Shown: positions 50,511 through 58,340 of the stretch, in pieces
Layout: each line of letters starts with the position of its first letter
Numbering within the stretch: position 1 is the first letter of the stretch
Source of the DNA: Variovorax sp. PBS-H4
GTDB lineage: Bacteria; Pseudomonadota; Gammaproteobacteria; Burkholderiales; Burkholderiaceae_C
Assembly: GCF_901827205.1 (NCBI RefSeq)
Contig: NZ_LR594675.1
Span: 3,658,001-3,722,000, forward strand
Length of the DNA stretch: 64,000 bases
Direction: 5' to 3'
Translations under genes and position numbers: made by a program
The notes under the pieces: generated by a model
Seen by the model: only the letters and a program-made list of their open reading frames with translations
The model's database searches: none
Told to the model about the DNA's origin: nothing

Positions 50511-51656
50511 TCAGCGAACGACACCGGCGCTGGCGAGCGTGTCGACCTCTGCCCGCTCCAGCCCCCAGCCTGCCAGGGCTGCATGCACATCGACGCCCGG
50601 CTCGACCCCTGCGGCGGGCAGCGCAGCCGGTGTTCGCGAGAAGCGCGGCGCCGGTGCGGGCTGCACCATGCCGTCAACCTCGACGAAGGTGCCGCGCGCG
50701 CGGTTGTGCGGATGCGCGGCGGCTTCCTCCATGGTGAGGACGGGGGCGAAGCACGTCTCGCTGGTCTCGAGTTGTGCGCACCACTCGTCGCGCGTGCGCA
50801 TGCGGAACACGTCGGCCAGCCGCGCACGGATCGCCGGCCAGTTGGCCGGGTCGGTGCGATCAGGCAGGCCCGCCCTGTCGAGTTCCGTCTGGCGCAGCAG
50901 CTCGGCGTAGAACTTCGGCTCGGCCGCGCCGATGCTGATGTACTTGCCGTCGCGCGTCTCGTACACGGCGTAGAACGGCGAGCCGCCTCCGGTCACGCTG
51001 CGTCCCCGGCCCGGCCACGCCCCGCCGGCGCGATGGCCGAAGAAGTAGGTCATGAGCGAGGCCGCGCCGTCGACCATGGCCGCATCGACGACCTGGCCCT
51101 TTCCCGAACGCGCAGCTTCGATCAGCGCGCACGCCATGCCGAAGGCAAGGTACATGCCGCCGCCGCCGAAGTCGCCGACGAGGTTCAGCGGCAGCACCGG
51201 CCGGCCATCCGCTTCGCCGATCGCCTCCAGCGCGCCGGACAGCGCGATGTAGTTGATGTCATGCCCGGGCGCCATGGCCATGGGGCCCTCCTGGCCCCAC
51301 CCCGTCATGCGGCCGTAGACCAGCTTCGGATTGAGCGCCAGGCACGGCTCGGGGCCCAGCCCCAGCCGCTCCATCACGCCCGGTCGAAAGCCCTCGATGA
51401 GGGCGTCGGCGCCCGCAACGAGGCGCTTGATGAGCGCAACGCCATCGTGCGACTTGAGGTCCACGGCAATCGAGCGGCGATTGCGGTCGGTGAAGTAGAA
51501 GCGCTGCGCCATCGCGCGAGGCGCGGGTTCGGGCCGATCGATGCGCAGCACCGTCGCACCCATGTCCGCCAGCATCATGGCGGCAAAGGGTCCGGGCGCA
51601 AGCCCGGCCATCTCGATGATCCTGAGGCCGCTCAGGGGTCCGGTCGCACTGCTCAT
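50511..51656 (-). CDS. alpha-methylacyl-CoA racemase (CaiB/BaiF superfamily)
   Basis: A 381-residue enzyme matching the AMACR/MCR branch of family III CoA transferases rather than a true transferase. The catalytic pair is visible: His132 in PGHDINYIALSGALEAIG and Asp162 in LNLVGDFGGGGMYLAFG, with Glu246 in IGAAEPKFYAELL; all three correspond to residues described for mycobacterial MCR. Further family blocks are MTGWGQEGPMAMA and GKGQVVDAAMVDGAASL. AMACR epimerises 2-methylacyl-CoA thioesters so that beta-oxidation of methyl-branched (isoprenoid, steroid side-chain) acids can proceed. Start 51656, 14 bases after the KstD-like gene. Confidence 0.88.
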   Translation of the reverse strand: MSSATGPLSGLRIIEMAGLAPGPFAAMMLADMGATVLRIDRPEPAPRAMAQRFYFTDRNRRSIAVDLKSHDGVALIKRLVAGADALIEGFRPGVMERLGLGPEPCLALNPKLVYGRMTGWGQEGPMAMAPGHDINYIALSGALEAIGEADGRPVLPLNLVGDFGGGGMYLAFGMACALIEAARSGKGQVVDAAMVDGAASLMTYFFGHRAGGAWPGRGRSVTGGGSPFYAVYETRDGKYISIGAAEPKFYAELLRQTELDRAGLPDRTDPANWPAIRARLADVFRMRTRDEWCAQLETSETCFAPVLTMEEAAAHPHNRARGTFVEVDGMVQPAPAPRFSRTPAALPAAGVEPGVDVHAALAGWGLERAEVDTLASAGVVR

Positions 51657-51670
51657 CTCCTGCTCCGGGC

Positions 51671-53428
51671 TCAGGCAGTCGCCATCGATGGCAGTACGTC
51701 CGCGGCGGCCTCCTGCAAGCCATTCCCCGCCATGAACTCGGCCGCCACGAAGCCGAAGGTCATCGCCGGCCCGAGGGTGATGCCGCCTCCGGGATATCCG
51801 CCCCCCATGACGCTGGCGTTGTCGTTGCCGGCTGCGAAAAGGCCCGGCAGCGGCCGGCCCTCGGCGTCGAGCACGCGCGCGAAACGGTCGGTCCTGATGC
51901 CCGCGAAAGTGCCCAGGTCTCCCATGACGATCTTGACCGCATAGAACGGCCCTTCCTTCACCGGCGCGACGCAGGGGTTCGGCCGATGGGTCTCGTCGCC
52001 GAGGAATCGGTTGTAGACGCGCCAGCCGCGGCGGAACTGCGGGTCCTTGCCTTCGTGCGCGCCAACGTTGTACGCGTCCACTGTAGTCTGCAACGCCGCG
52101 GCATCGATACCGGCCATGCCTGCGAGCTCGCCCAGCGTCTTGCCGCGCATCAGGTAGCCCGAACGAAGGTGTGCGCCCATCGGCAGCGGGAACGGCTTCA
52201 CGAAGCCGAGTCCGTAGCGGCGAATGGTGCGGTGATCGGCGATCAACCAGGCAGCGACCTCGGACCCGTCGGCACAGTGCTTCTGCATCGCCATGCCCAT
52301 GTCGTGGTACGAGTCGGACTCGTTGGTGAAACGCCGCCCTGCGCGATTGACGGCAATGATGCCGGGCTTGTAGCGGTCGATCAGGTGTGGAAAGACGCCG
52401 GTTTCGCCATTGGCGCGCCACACCTTCGACACCGGAATCCATGCCGCAGCGTTCGGCAGCGTCGCGCTCACCTGGCCACCCACCGACTCGGCCAGTCGCA
52501 GGCCGTCACCGGTATTGCAAGGCGGTGCCGGCGACAGGTGCTCGCGTCCGGTCGGCGCATGTGGAAACAATTTCTTCCTGCGCTCAACGTCGTGCGGGAA
52601 TCCGCCTGCTGCCAGTACAACGCCGCGCCGCGCACCGATCCGTACGCTGCTGCCGTCCGCCTTGCCTACGACGACACCGCTGACGCGCCCACCGTCACGC
52701 ACCAGCGCCTGGGCAGGCGATTCGAGCCACATCGGGATGCCGAGCTCGAAGGCCGACTTGGCCAGCCGCGCGGCAAGCGCATTGCCGTTGGTCAGCCGCA
52801 TCGCGCGGCCGTGCAGGATCATCTCCGCCGCGTGCGTCATGAGCCGCTTCGCGACGTACGCCGCCGACTTGAACGAACGCGTCGCGTTGAAGAAATGCCC
52901 GACCTCGGCGCTCGAATTGAACATCATGCCCACGAAGGTGATCTCCTTCAGCGGGGGCCGCAGCGCCCGGATGTGTTCGCCGAGCTCGCGCCCATCGAGC
53001 GGCGCCGCCATGATCGAACGGCCGGCCATGCGGCCCCCTGGACTCTCGCAGTGGTAGTCAGGGTATTGCGGGAGTGCGATCAGCTTCACGTCGGTCCGGC
53101 GCACGAAGAAGTCGACCATGCGCGGCCCGTTGGCAAGAAAAGCCTCCACGCGCTCGCTGTCATAGAAGTCACCGCATTCGTACTTCAGGTAGGCCCGTGC
53201 GTCGTCCATCGAATCCGGCTCGGGCTTGAAGGTCGAGATCGGATTGTTGGGAATCCACAGGACGCCGCCCGAGCGAGCCGTCGTGCCGCCGTACAGCGCC
53301 GCCTTCTCGAGCAGCAGCACCTCAAGCCCCATCGTGCGTGCGGCTACCGCTGCAGCCATGCCGCCGGCGCCGGTGCCGATCACCACCACGTCGACCGTTT
53401 GCTCGAAGCCCTCGCCGGTCGTCTTCAT
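51671..53428 (-). CDS. FAD-dependent 3-ketosteroid Delta1-dehydrogenase-like protein
   Basis: A 585-residue flavoprotein. It has VVVIGTGAGGMAAAVAARTM (FAD Rossmann motif), LLLEKAALYGGTTARSGGVL then WIPNNP, and near the C-terminus GIRTDRFARVLDAEGRPLPG, LFAAGNDNASVMGGGYPGGG and ITLGPAMTFG. The GYPGGG block corresponds to the YPGPG segment of KstD that carries a catalytic Tyr, and GGTTARSGGVLWIP is also KstD-like. It probably removes hydrogens next to a ring carbonyl of a cyclic substrate; steroid specificity is not proven. Start 53428 overlaps the EthD-like gene stop (ATGA). Confidence 0.88.
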   Translation of the reverse strand: MKTTGEGFEQTVDVVVIGTGAGGMAAAVAARTMGLEVLLLEKAALYGGTTARSGGVLWIPNNPISTFKPEPDSMDDARAYLKYECGDFYDSERVEAFLANGPRMVDFFVRRTDVKLIALPQYPDYHCESPGGRMAGRSIMAAPLDGRELGEHIRALRPPLKEITFVGMMFNSSAEVGHFFNATRSFKSAAYVAKRLMTHAAEMILHGRAMRLTNGNALAARLAKSAFELGIPMWLESPAQALVRDGGRVSGVVVGKADGSSVRIGARRGVVLAAGGFPHDVERRKKLFPHAPTGREHLSPAPPCNTGDGLRLAESVGGQVSATLPNAAAWIPVSKVWRANGETGVFPHLIDRYKPGIIAVNRAGRRFTNESDSYHDMGMAMQKHCADGSEVAAWLIADHRTIRRYGLGFVKPFPLPMGAHLRSGYLMRGKTLGELAGMAGIDAAALQTTVDAYNVGAHEGKDPQFRRGWRVYNRFLGDETHRPNPCVAPVKEGPFYAVKIVMGDLGTFAGIRTDRFARVLDAEGRPLPGLFAAGNDNASVMGGGYPGGGITLGPAMTFGFVAAEFMAGNGLQEAAADVLPSMATA

Positions 53429-54132
53429 CGGACCACCCTGCCCTGAACCAGCACTGTGCTCACCCGCGCGGCGAGCTCGCGTCCATCGTCCTTCAGCGGC
53501 AGGCGCGCATCGGATGCGTAGCTCGTATTCATGGCCGCCTCGTCGGCGAAGCACACCTCGGCAATGCCGTCGATCGGCAGGCTTTCATAGGCGACCGGCT
53601 GCCCGGCTGCGTCGTAGCGTGCCGTGACGAGGTTCTGCACGTAGCCGTCGAGCAGCGGCAGATTCCTCACCAGGCTGGCGTGGCGGCCGAACCACGCATG
53701 GCGGAAGTCCTCGCGCGTGGCGGCCTTGCGCGTCAGCAGCAGCCAGCGGCGGAACCCGCCGTTTACCGCGCCATGGCGCAAGGCCACGGGCACGTTCGGC
53801 TCGCTGTCCAGCGCGAAGAGCACTCCGGCGACACCCTGTATGTCCTTCATCAACGTCGCCCATGCGGACGACTCGACGGCCTGCCGGGCCGCAGTGGCGT
53901 CGGCGAAATGCAGATCGACGGACACATCGATGCCATCCGCCTGCGCCACCACGCCGCTGTAAGGCCGGTCGTTTTCGATGTAGTCCGTTGGCACATGGCG
54001 CAGGACGCGGTTCACCTGCGCCTGCTGCAGCCCGGGCACCTCGCGCAAAGCCTTGACGGCCATCCGTTCGATTAGATCCGCGGCCGCCGGGGCCGGTTGC
54101 GAGGCCGCCAGGCAAAGCGTCTTGATGAGCAT
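53425..54132 (-). CDS. EthD-like protein with two ferredoxin-like halves
   Basis: A 235-residue protein resembling two fused EthD/Dabb-type dimeric alpha-beta barrel domains: residues 1-110 (MLIKTLCLAASQPAP; VPGLQQAQVNRVLRHVPTDY) and 125-230 (GFRRWLLLTRKAATREDFRH; AWFGRHASLVRNLPLLDGYV; NLVTARYDAAGQPVAYESLP). The second half is the clearer match, with the EthD pattern R-x2-AW-x2-H-x3-V. Such small proteins accompany oxidative degradation of ethers, quinones and terpenoids, often with unclear catalytic roles. The ATG shares one base with the stop of the TIM-barrel gene. Confidence 0.75.
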   Translation of the reverse strand: MLIKTLCLAASQPAPAAADLIERMAVKALREVPGLQQAQVNRVLRHVPTDYIENDRPYSGVVAQADGIDVSVDLHFADATAARQAVESSAWATLMKDIQGVAGVLFALDSEPNVPVALRHGAVNGGFRRWLLLTRKAATREDFRHAWFGRHASLVRNLPLLDGYVQNLVTARYDAAGQPVAYESLPIDGIAEVCFADEAAMNTSYASDARLPLKDDGRELAARVSTVLVQGRVVR

Positions 54133-54986
54133 CAGGGTCCTTTGTCGTCGGTAGCGTTGGAAAAGTGAAGGTCGAAGAACCGTTGTGCCGCCTCGGCTGC
54201 ATGCCGCGCGCGCGCCGCCGGTGGCAACGCTGCCTGCGCGACCACCGGCGTCTCCAATTCGAGCTCCGCATCGGCCGGCAGCGCATTGACCACGGATGCC
54301 AGGTCGAGCCCGCCTTCGCCCAGATGCCTACGCCCCGACATTGCCTCGTCGAAGAGCGTGCTGCCCGTGGCCAGCTTCGACGGCGCATCGCTGAGCTGCG
54401 TGAGATAGACGGTGGCGGGGTCGAGCGCCGCAACATCATCTGCCGTGGCGCCGGAGCGTGCGAGGTGCAGCGTGTCGATCAGGAGCCCGACGTTGGCCGC
54501 CCCGCTGGCCGCGATGACCGCCTGGGCCTCCGCGATGGTCTTCAACTCGCTCATCGGCATGAACTCCAGCGCGATCCGGATGCCGGCGTCGGCGGCGGCG
54601 GACGCGTAGACGCGCAGCAGCGATGCGACGCGCGCGTGATCCGCCTCGAAACAGCCCTGCAGGATCATCGCCGCTCCGACTGCCCTGGCCGCCTCGACGT
54701 TCGCGATCAGGTGCGCGGCTTCCACCTGTGGCGAGAGGTAGTAGCCGCTGATGCTCGAGATCCGGACGCCCTTCCCGGCAGCGGCGGCGCGGATCCTTTC
54801 GAATGCCGAACGATCGTCCTCGACCGAAGGCCAGGCATCGCCGGGGAAGCGCCCGCTCACGCGCAGCCCGGCGGCGCCGTAGCCCGCCAACGCGGCGGCA
54901 TCGAGGGTGTCCAGTGGTGCAGCGTGCGCCCCCAAAGTGAGGAAGCCCAGTGTCAGGCTGGCCGTCTTGCGGTGTCTCGGATTCAT
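54132..54986 (-). CDS. sugar phosphate isomerase/epimerase-like TIM barrel protein
   Basis: A 284-residue xylose-isomerase-like (AP_endonuc_2) TIM barrel. Candidate metal ligands are in order: Glu in ALEFMPMSELKT, Asp and His in GLLIDTLHLARSG, Gln/Asp in LTQLSDAPSKLA and Glu in ELELETPVVA, with His in RHLGEGGLDLASVV. These are usual for divalent-metal isomerases, epimerases and some dehydratases. In catabolic clusters such proteins often serve as 3-dehydroshikimate dehydratase-like or epimerase functions. Start 54986 overlaps the PRISE gene stop by 4 bases. Confidence 0.82.
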   Translation of the reverse strand: MNPRHRKTASLTLGFLTLGAHAAPLDTLDAAALAGYGAAGLRVSGRFPGDAWPSVEDDRSAFERIRAAAAGKGVRISSISGYYLSPQVEAAHLIANVEAARAVGAAMILQGCFEADHARVASLLRVYASAAADAGIRIALEFMPMSELKTIAEAQAVIAASGAANVGLLIDTLHLARSGATADDVAALDPATVYLTQLSDAPSKLATGSTLFDEAMSGRRHLGEGGLDLASVVNALPADAELELETPVVAQAALPPAARARHAAEAAQRFFDLHFSNATDDKGP

Positions 54987-56044
54987 CTTGGAATGACCTT
55001 GTGCTCCTGCAGTTCGCGCAGACGCTGCACGAACACGCGATCGGTCTCGATGCATGCATGAAAGCCGGCGCGGCGGATCTTTCCGGTCTCGAGCACGACA
55101 TCGTGAGACATGCGCAGCATGTAGTCGACCCAGGCCCAATCGACGATCTTCGCAATGTCGATGCCGCGCAGCCCCTGCCTCTGTGCGACTCGGTTCCATA
55201 CGGCTTGCTGATCGGGCATCACATCGGCAAGCGGCATGGTCTTGGGCTGCGCCGCTTCCATGCCCAGGCTCGCCGCGATCACCGGCCATGTGTTGCGCCA
55301 ACGCGCGGCGTCGCCGTTCGCGACGTTGAATGCCTGGTTGGCCGCTGCCTCGGCGGACGCGGCCCAGCTCGCAGCCGCACCGATCTGCTGGGCGTCGGCG
55401 ATCTGGTGCAACGCGTCGTAAGCACCAGTACTGCCCGGAAAGCGCAGAGGCAATCCCAGTTCCTTGCAGACGGCAGCGTAGATGCCGATTCCGAGTACCA
55501 GGTTCATCGGGTTTCCGACGGCGAAGCCGGAGACGAAAGGCGGAATGAGGTTGACCCACGACCACGCCTGCCCGCGCTGCGCCTGGCACAGGAAGTCTTG
55601 CTGGTCATAGTAGAAGTTGGGCGGCAGTTGCCTCGCATCGCTCTCGCGGCACGGCGTGGACACGGCGCCCCACTGGATGCCGTAGAACTTGGCACCCGTC
55701 ACGAGAACGATCTTGCGCAAACCCGGTGCCGCGGCGCTCGCGGCCTCCACCACGTTGCGCAGCATGCCGAGATTCGGCGCCACCTCTGCGGCCCGGCTTT
55801 GCGCCTGCTGGTAGGCCGCATAGAAGACATGGCTGATGTCCTCGTACGGCAAGAGGGCCTGGCGGCAGGCCTGTGGATCCATCAGGTCGACCGCAATGCC
55901 CTCCGTCCCGGGAACACAGCCGCCGCCGGAACGCGAGGCGCACAGCACGCGCCAACCGTCGGCCACCAGCCGCTGCGCAATGCCCGTGCCGACAATGCCG
56001 CTGGCTCCTGCGACCAGGGCGACGGGTTGTTTGGATGATGACAA
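54983..56044 (-). CDS. PRISE-type short-chain dehydrogenase/reductase (progesterone 5-beta-reductase/iridoid synthase-like)
   Basis: A 353-residue NAD(P)-binding protein: ALVAGASGIVGTGIAQRLVA is the Rossmann motif. The catalytic pair of the PRISE family appears as Lys in VLVTGAKFYGIQWG and Tyr in LPPNFYYDQQDFLCQ. PRISE enzymes reduce the C=C of enones (1,4-reduction) in steroids and monoterpenoid dialdehydes. First gene of the operon PRISE-TIM-EthD-KstD-AMACR, with an operator palindrome ending 20 bases before the ATG. Together with a KstD-like dehydrogenase it suggests redox work on a cyclic enone, which is inference. Confidence 0.85.
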   Translation of the reverse strand: MSSSKQPVALVAGASGIVGTGIAQRLVADGWRVLCASRSGGGCVPGTEGIAVDLMDPQACRQALLPYEDISHVFYAAYQQAQSRAAEVAPNLGMLRNVVEAASAAAPGLRKIVLVTGAKFYGIQWGAVSTPCRESDARQLPPNFYYDQQDFLCQAQRGQAWSWVNLIPPFVSGFAVGNPMNLVLGIGIYAAVCKELGLPLRFPGSTGAYDALHQIADAQQIGAAASWAASAEAAANQAFNVANGDAARWRNTWPVIAASLGMEAAQPKTMPLADVMPDQQAVWNRVAQRQGLRGIDIAKIVDWAWVDYMLRMSHDVVLETGKIRRAGFHACIETDRVFVQRLRELQEHKVIPR

Positions 56045-56064
56045 GCAAGTCTCCGACGATTTAG

Positions 56065-56079
56065 AATGGTTATACCATT
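56065..56079. promoter_or_regulatory. GntR/FadR-type operator palindrome upstream of the PRISE operon
   Basis: AATGGT-TAT-ACCATT is a perfect 6-bp inverted repeat with a 3-base spacer, 20-35 bases upstream of the PRISE ATG and 120 bases before the divergent Bug gene. Third copy of the motif in the cluster, at the head of the longest operon. The same site could control both directions. Confidence 0.7.
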
Positions 56080-56199
56080 TTATTTGTCAAACGACGACGG
56101 TGAAAATAGAACTACTCGCCCCGCATCCGGGTAAATAACAGGACACATTCATTGGTCCATCCATTAGGCTATTGACGTCCAACCGACTGGAAGAAATTC

Positions 56200-57195
56200 A
56201 TGACCGACCGCCCTCTCGTCACCCGCAGGACCGCCATCATCTCGGGCGGCCTGGCGGCCGCATCACTCGGCGCCCTGCCCCTCGCCGGGCTGGCGCAGGG
56301 CACCTATCCGGACAAGCCGATCACCCTGGTTTCCCCCTTCGGCGGCGCGGTCGACTTCCTGGCGCGCCTCATCGTCGTGCAACTGAACCAGCGGCTCAAC
56401 GGCAACGTCATCGTCGACTTGAAGCTCGGCGGCTCAGGAACCATCGGCCTGGCGCACGTCGCGCGAGCCGCTCCGGACGGCTACACCATCGGCATGGGCA
56501 CCAGCACGGCACTGACCTCGGCGCCTCATCTCATCAAGAGTCCCGGCTACGACGTCGCGCGCTCGTTCACGTACCTGGGCCTGATCCAGACATCGCGCCA
56601 AGTGCTTGTGGTGTCGCCGCAGCTCGGCGTCAATACCCTGGCCGAATTCGTTGCGCTCGCCAAGTCCAAGCCGGGCGCGTTGAACTTCGGCTCGTCCGGA
56701 ATCGGCAACAGCATTCACCTGGCTGCCGAGGAGTTCAACTCGGCCGTGGGCATCAAGGCCGTTCACATCCCTTTCAAGACCGGTCCGGAGACGGATGCGG
56801 CCATCATCGGCGGCGAGGTGCAATACACCTTCGCCTCCGTGCCCACGTCGCTTGGCCTGATCAACGCAGGCAAGCTCAAGCCGCTGGTGGTGACAGGTGA
56901 GAGTCGTGATCCGTCGCTGCCCAATGTCCCTTCGCTCAAGGAGGCGGGATCTCCCGCAGCGCTGCCCGACCAGCTTTTCGGCATGGTCGCTCCGGCCAAC
57001 CTGCCGCCTGCCGTGCTGGCCAAGCTCGGCAAGGCCATTCAGGACATGCAGGCAGATTCCGTGTTCCAGGAAGCCGTGCGCAAGGGTGGAGGCATTCCGT
57101 CGCAGGTCTATGGGGAGGATTTCCGCAAGCTCGTGCTGGCGGACAGCAAGCGGTGGGGAGACCTGATCAAGCGATTGGGCATCCTGCCGAGCTGA
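56200..57195 (+). CDS. Bug-family (TctC-type) tripartite tricarboxylate receptor protein
   Basis: A 331-residue periplasmic receptor. The export signal LVTRRTAIISGGLAAASLGA contains a twin-arginine motif. Bug features are TYPDKPITLVSPFGG, LKLGGSGTIGLAHVARAAPD and LPNVPSLKEAGSP. The first ligand loop (PFGGAVDFLARLIVVQL) lacks two residues relative to the canonical PFAAGGxxDxxAR form seen in the other Bug of this cluster, so its ligand may differ. It is transcribed divergently from the PRISE operon. No TctAB permease is in the window. Confidence 0.92.
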   Translation: MTDRPLVTRRTAIISGGLAAASLGALPLAGLAQGTYPDKPITLVSPFGGAVDFLARLIVVQLNQRLNGNVIVDLKLGGSGTIGLAHVARAAPDGYTIGMGTSTALTSAPHLIKSPGYDVARSFTYLGLIQTSRQVLVVSPQLGVNTLAEFVALAKSKPGALNFGSSGIGNSIHLAAEEFNSAVGIKAVHIPFKTGPETDAAIIGGEVQYTFASVPTSLGLINAGKLKPLVVTGESRDPSLPNVPSLKEAGSPAALPDQLFGMVAPANLPPAVLAKLGKAIQDMQADSVFQEAVRKGGGIPSQVYGEDFRKLVLADSKRWGDLIKRLGILPS

Positions 57196-57334
57196 GCGCT
57201 TGTCATGCCGCCGGCTTCTTGAATTCACATGTGTACGAGGAGCGACAAGACACATTGACATACATGAGAATCATGGCGGCGTGCATACCGGTCTAAAGTA
57301 ACGCCATCTCGCCGGTACTTCAGAGCCAGCCCCC

Positions 57335-58075
57335 ATGACGCCAAGACCCTCCGATCACATCCTCATCGTCGACGACGACCGGGAAATTCGGGAGTTGCTT
57401 ACCACCTACCTCGTCAAGAATGGTTTGCGCGTGGTCGCGGTGCCGACGGGGCGTCACATGCGCGCCGCGCTCGAAGAGTCCGGTCCGTTCGATCTGATCA
57501 TCCTGGACCTGATGTTGCCGGGCGAGGACGGACTCACGCTCTGCCGCGATCTCCGAACCGGCAAATACAAAGCCACTCCCATCCTGATGCTGACAGCGCG
57601 CAGCGATGAAGCCGACCGGATCCTCGGGCTTGAAATGGGGGCCGACGACTACCTGGCCAAGCCCTTCTCTGCGCGAGAGTTGCTCGCTCGGCTGCGCGCG
57701 GTGATGCGCCGGACGCGGATGCTCCCACCGAACATGTTGTCCACCGAGGCCGCCCGCAAGCTCGCCTTCGGCGACTGGCAGGTCGATACGAACGCACGCC
57801 ACCTGCTCGACACGGACGGTGTGATGGTGGCATTGAGCGGCGCCGAGTACAGGCTGCTTCGTGTGTTTCTCGACCATCCGCAGAAGGTGTTGAGCCGGGA
57901 CCAGCTGCTGAGTCTCACCCAGGGCCGCGAGGCAGAGCTCTTCGAGCGTTCAATCGATCTTCTGATCAGCCGGCTGCGTCAGCGCCTCCGCGACGACGCA
58001 CGCTATCCCCGCTACATCAAGACGGTAAGAAGCGAAGGCTACGTCCTCGCGTCGACCGTCGAGGCCGTGGATTGA
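57335..58075 (+). CDS. OmpR/PhoB-family response regulator, orphan
   Basis: A 246-residue two-domain regulator. The receiver domain shows the acidic triad in HILIVDDDREIRELLTTYL, phosphoacceptor Asp58 in LIILDLMLPGEDGLTL, Thr in ILMLTARSDEAD and Lys in DDYLAKPFSARELLARLRAV. The C-terminal winged helix includes LSGAEYRLLRVFLDHPQKVL and SIDLLISRLRQRLRDDARYP. No histidine kinase lies in the window, so its signal and targets are unknown. It sits between a Bug receptor and a Tat-exported hydrolase. Confidence 0.93.
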   Translation: MTPRPSDHILIVDDDREIRELLTTYLVKNGLRVVAVPTGRHMRAALEESGPFDLIILDLMLPGEDGLTLCRDLRTGKYKATPILMLTARSDEADRILGLEMGADDYLAKPFSARELLARLRAVMRRTRMLPPNMLSTEAARKLAFGDWQVDTNARHLLDTDGVMVALSGAEYRLLRVFLDHPQKVLSRDQLLSLTQGREAELFERSIDLLISRLRQRLRDDARYPRYIKTVRSEGYVLASTVEAVD

Positions 58076-58099
58076 AGTCGCTCTCATCGGTGTCAAGGA

Positions 58100-58233
58100 A
58101 CGAACGCCACGCTTCGCGGGCGCCGGGTCCGGCGCATTCTGCACTCCTGCGGGTACTGATGTAAGGGCAAGCGCAGCAAGCGAAGAGGCTGCAGCAATCA
58201 GGGCTAGCTTCTTAAGGGCGTGTAAACCTTCAT
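58100..58233 (-). pseudogene. Possible remnant of an exported-protein gene (signal peptide only)
   Basis: In the 265-base gap between the response regulator and the hydrolase, the minus strand reads ATG AAG GTT at 58233 and, after a one-base shift, HALKKLALIAAASSLAALAL, then TSVPA: a convincing Sec signal peptide with h-region and cleavage-like end. In its present frame the sequence lacks a start codon, and beyond it the reading frame runs into the antisense of the response-regulator gene. It looks like the beginning of a lost gene, but a chance pattern cannot be excluded. Confidence 0.28.
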
Positions 58234-58340
58234 GTCCCTTGGACGCGTATACACAGTGCGATACAGGATTGCCGCAGGTCGTCGCGGTCGAACTCTATAA
58301 ACCTGCAATCCACTCACCCTTCCCTATCAAAAGAGTTCCG

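Noticed and set aside
58239..58340. Upstream start of the exported hydrolase at 58239
   Set aside because: It adds 34 residues that are neither signal-like nor conserved in appearance and would bury the Tat motif; ATG 58341 gives a proper signal.
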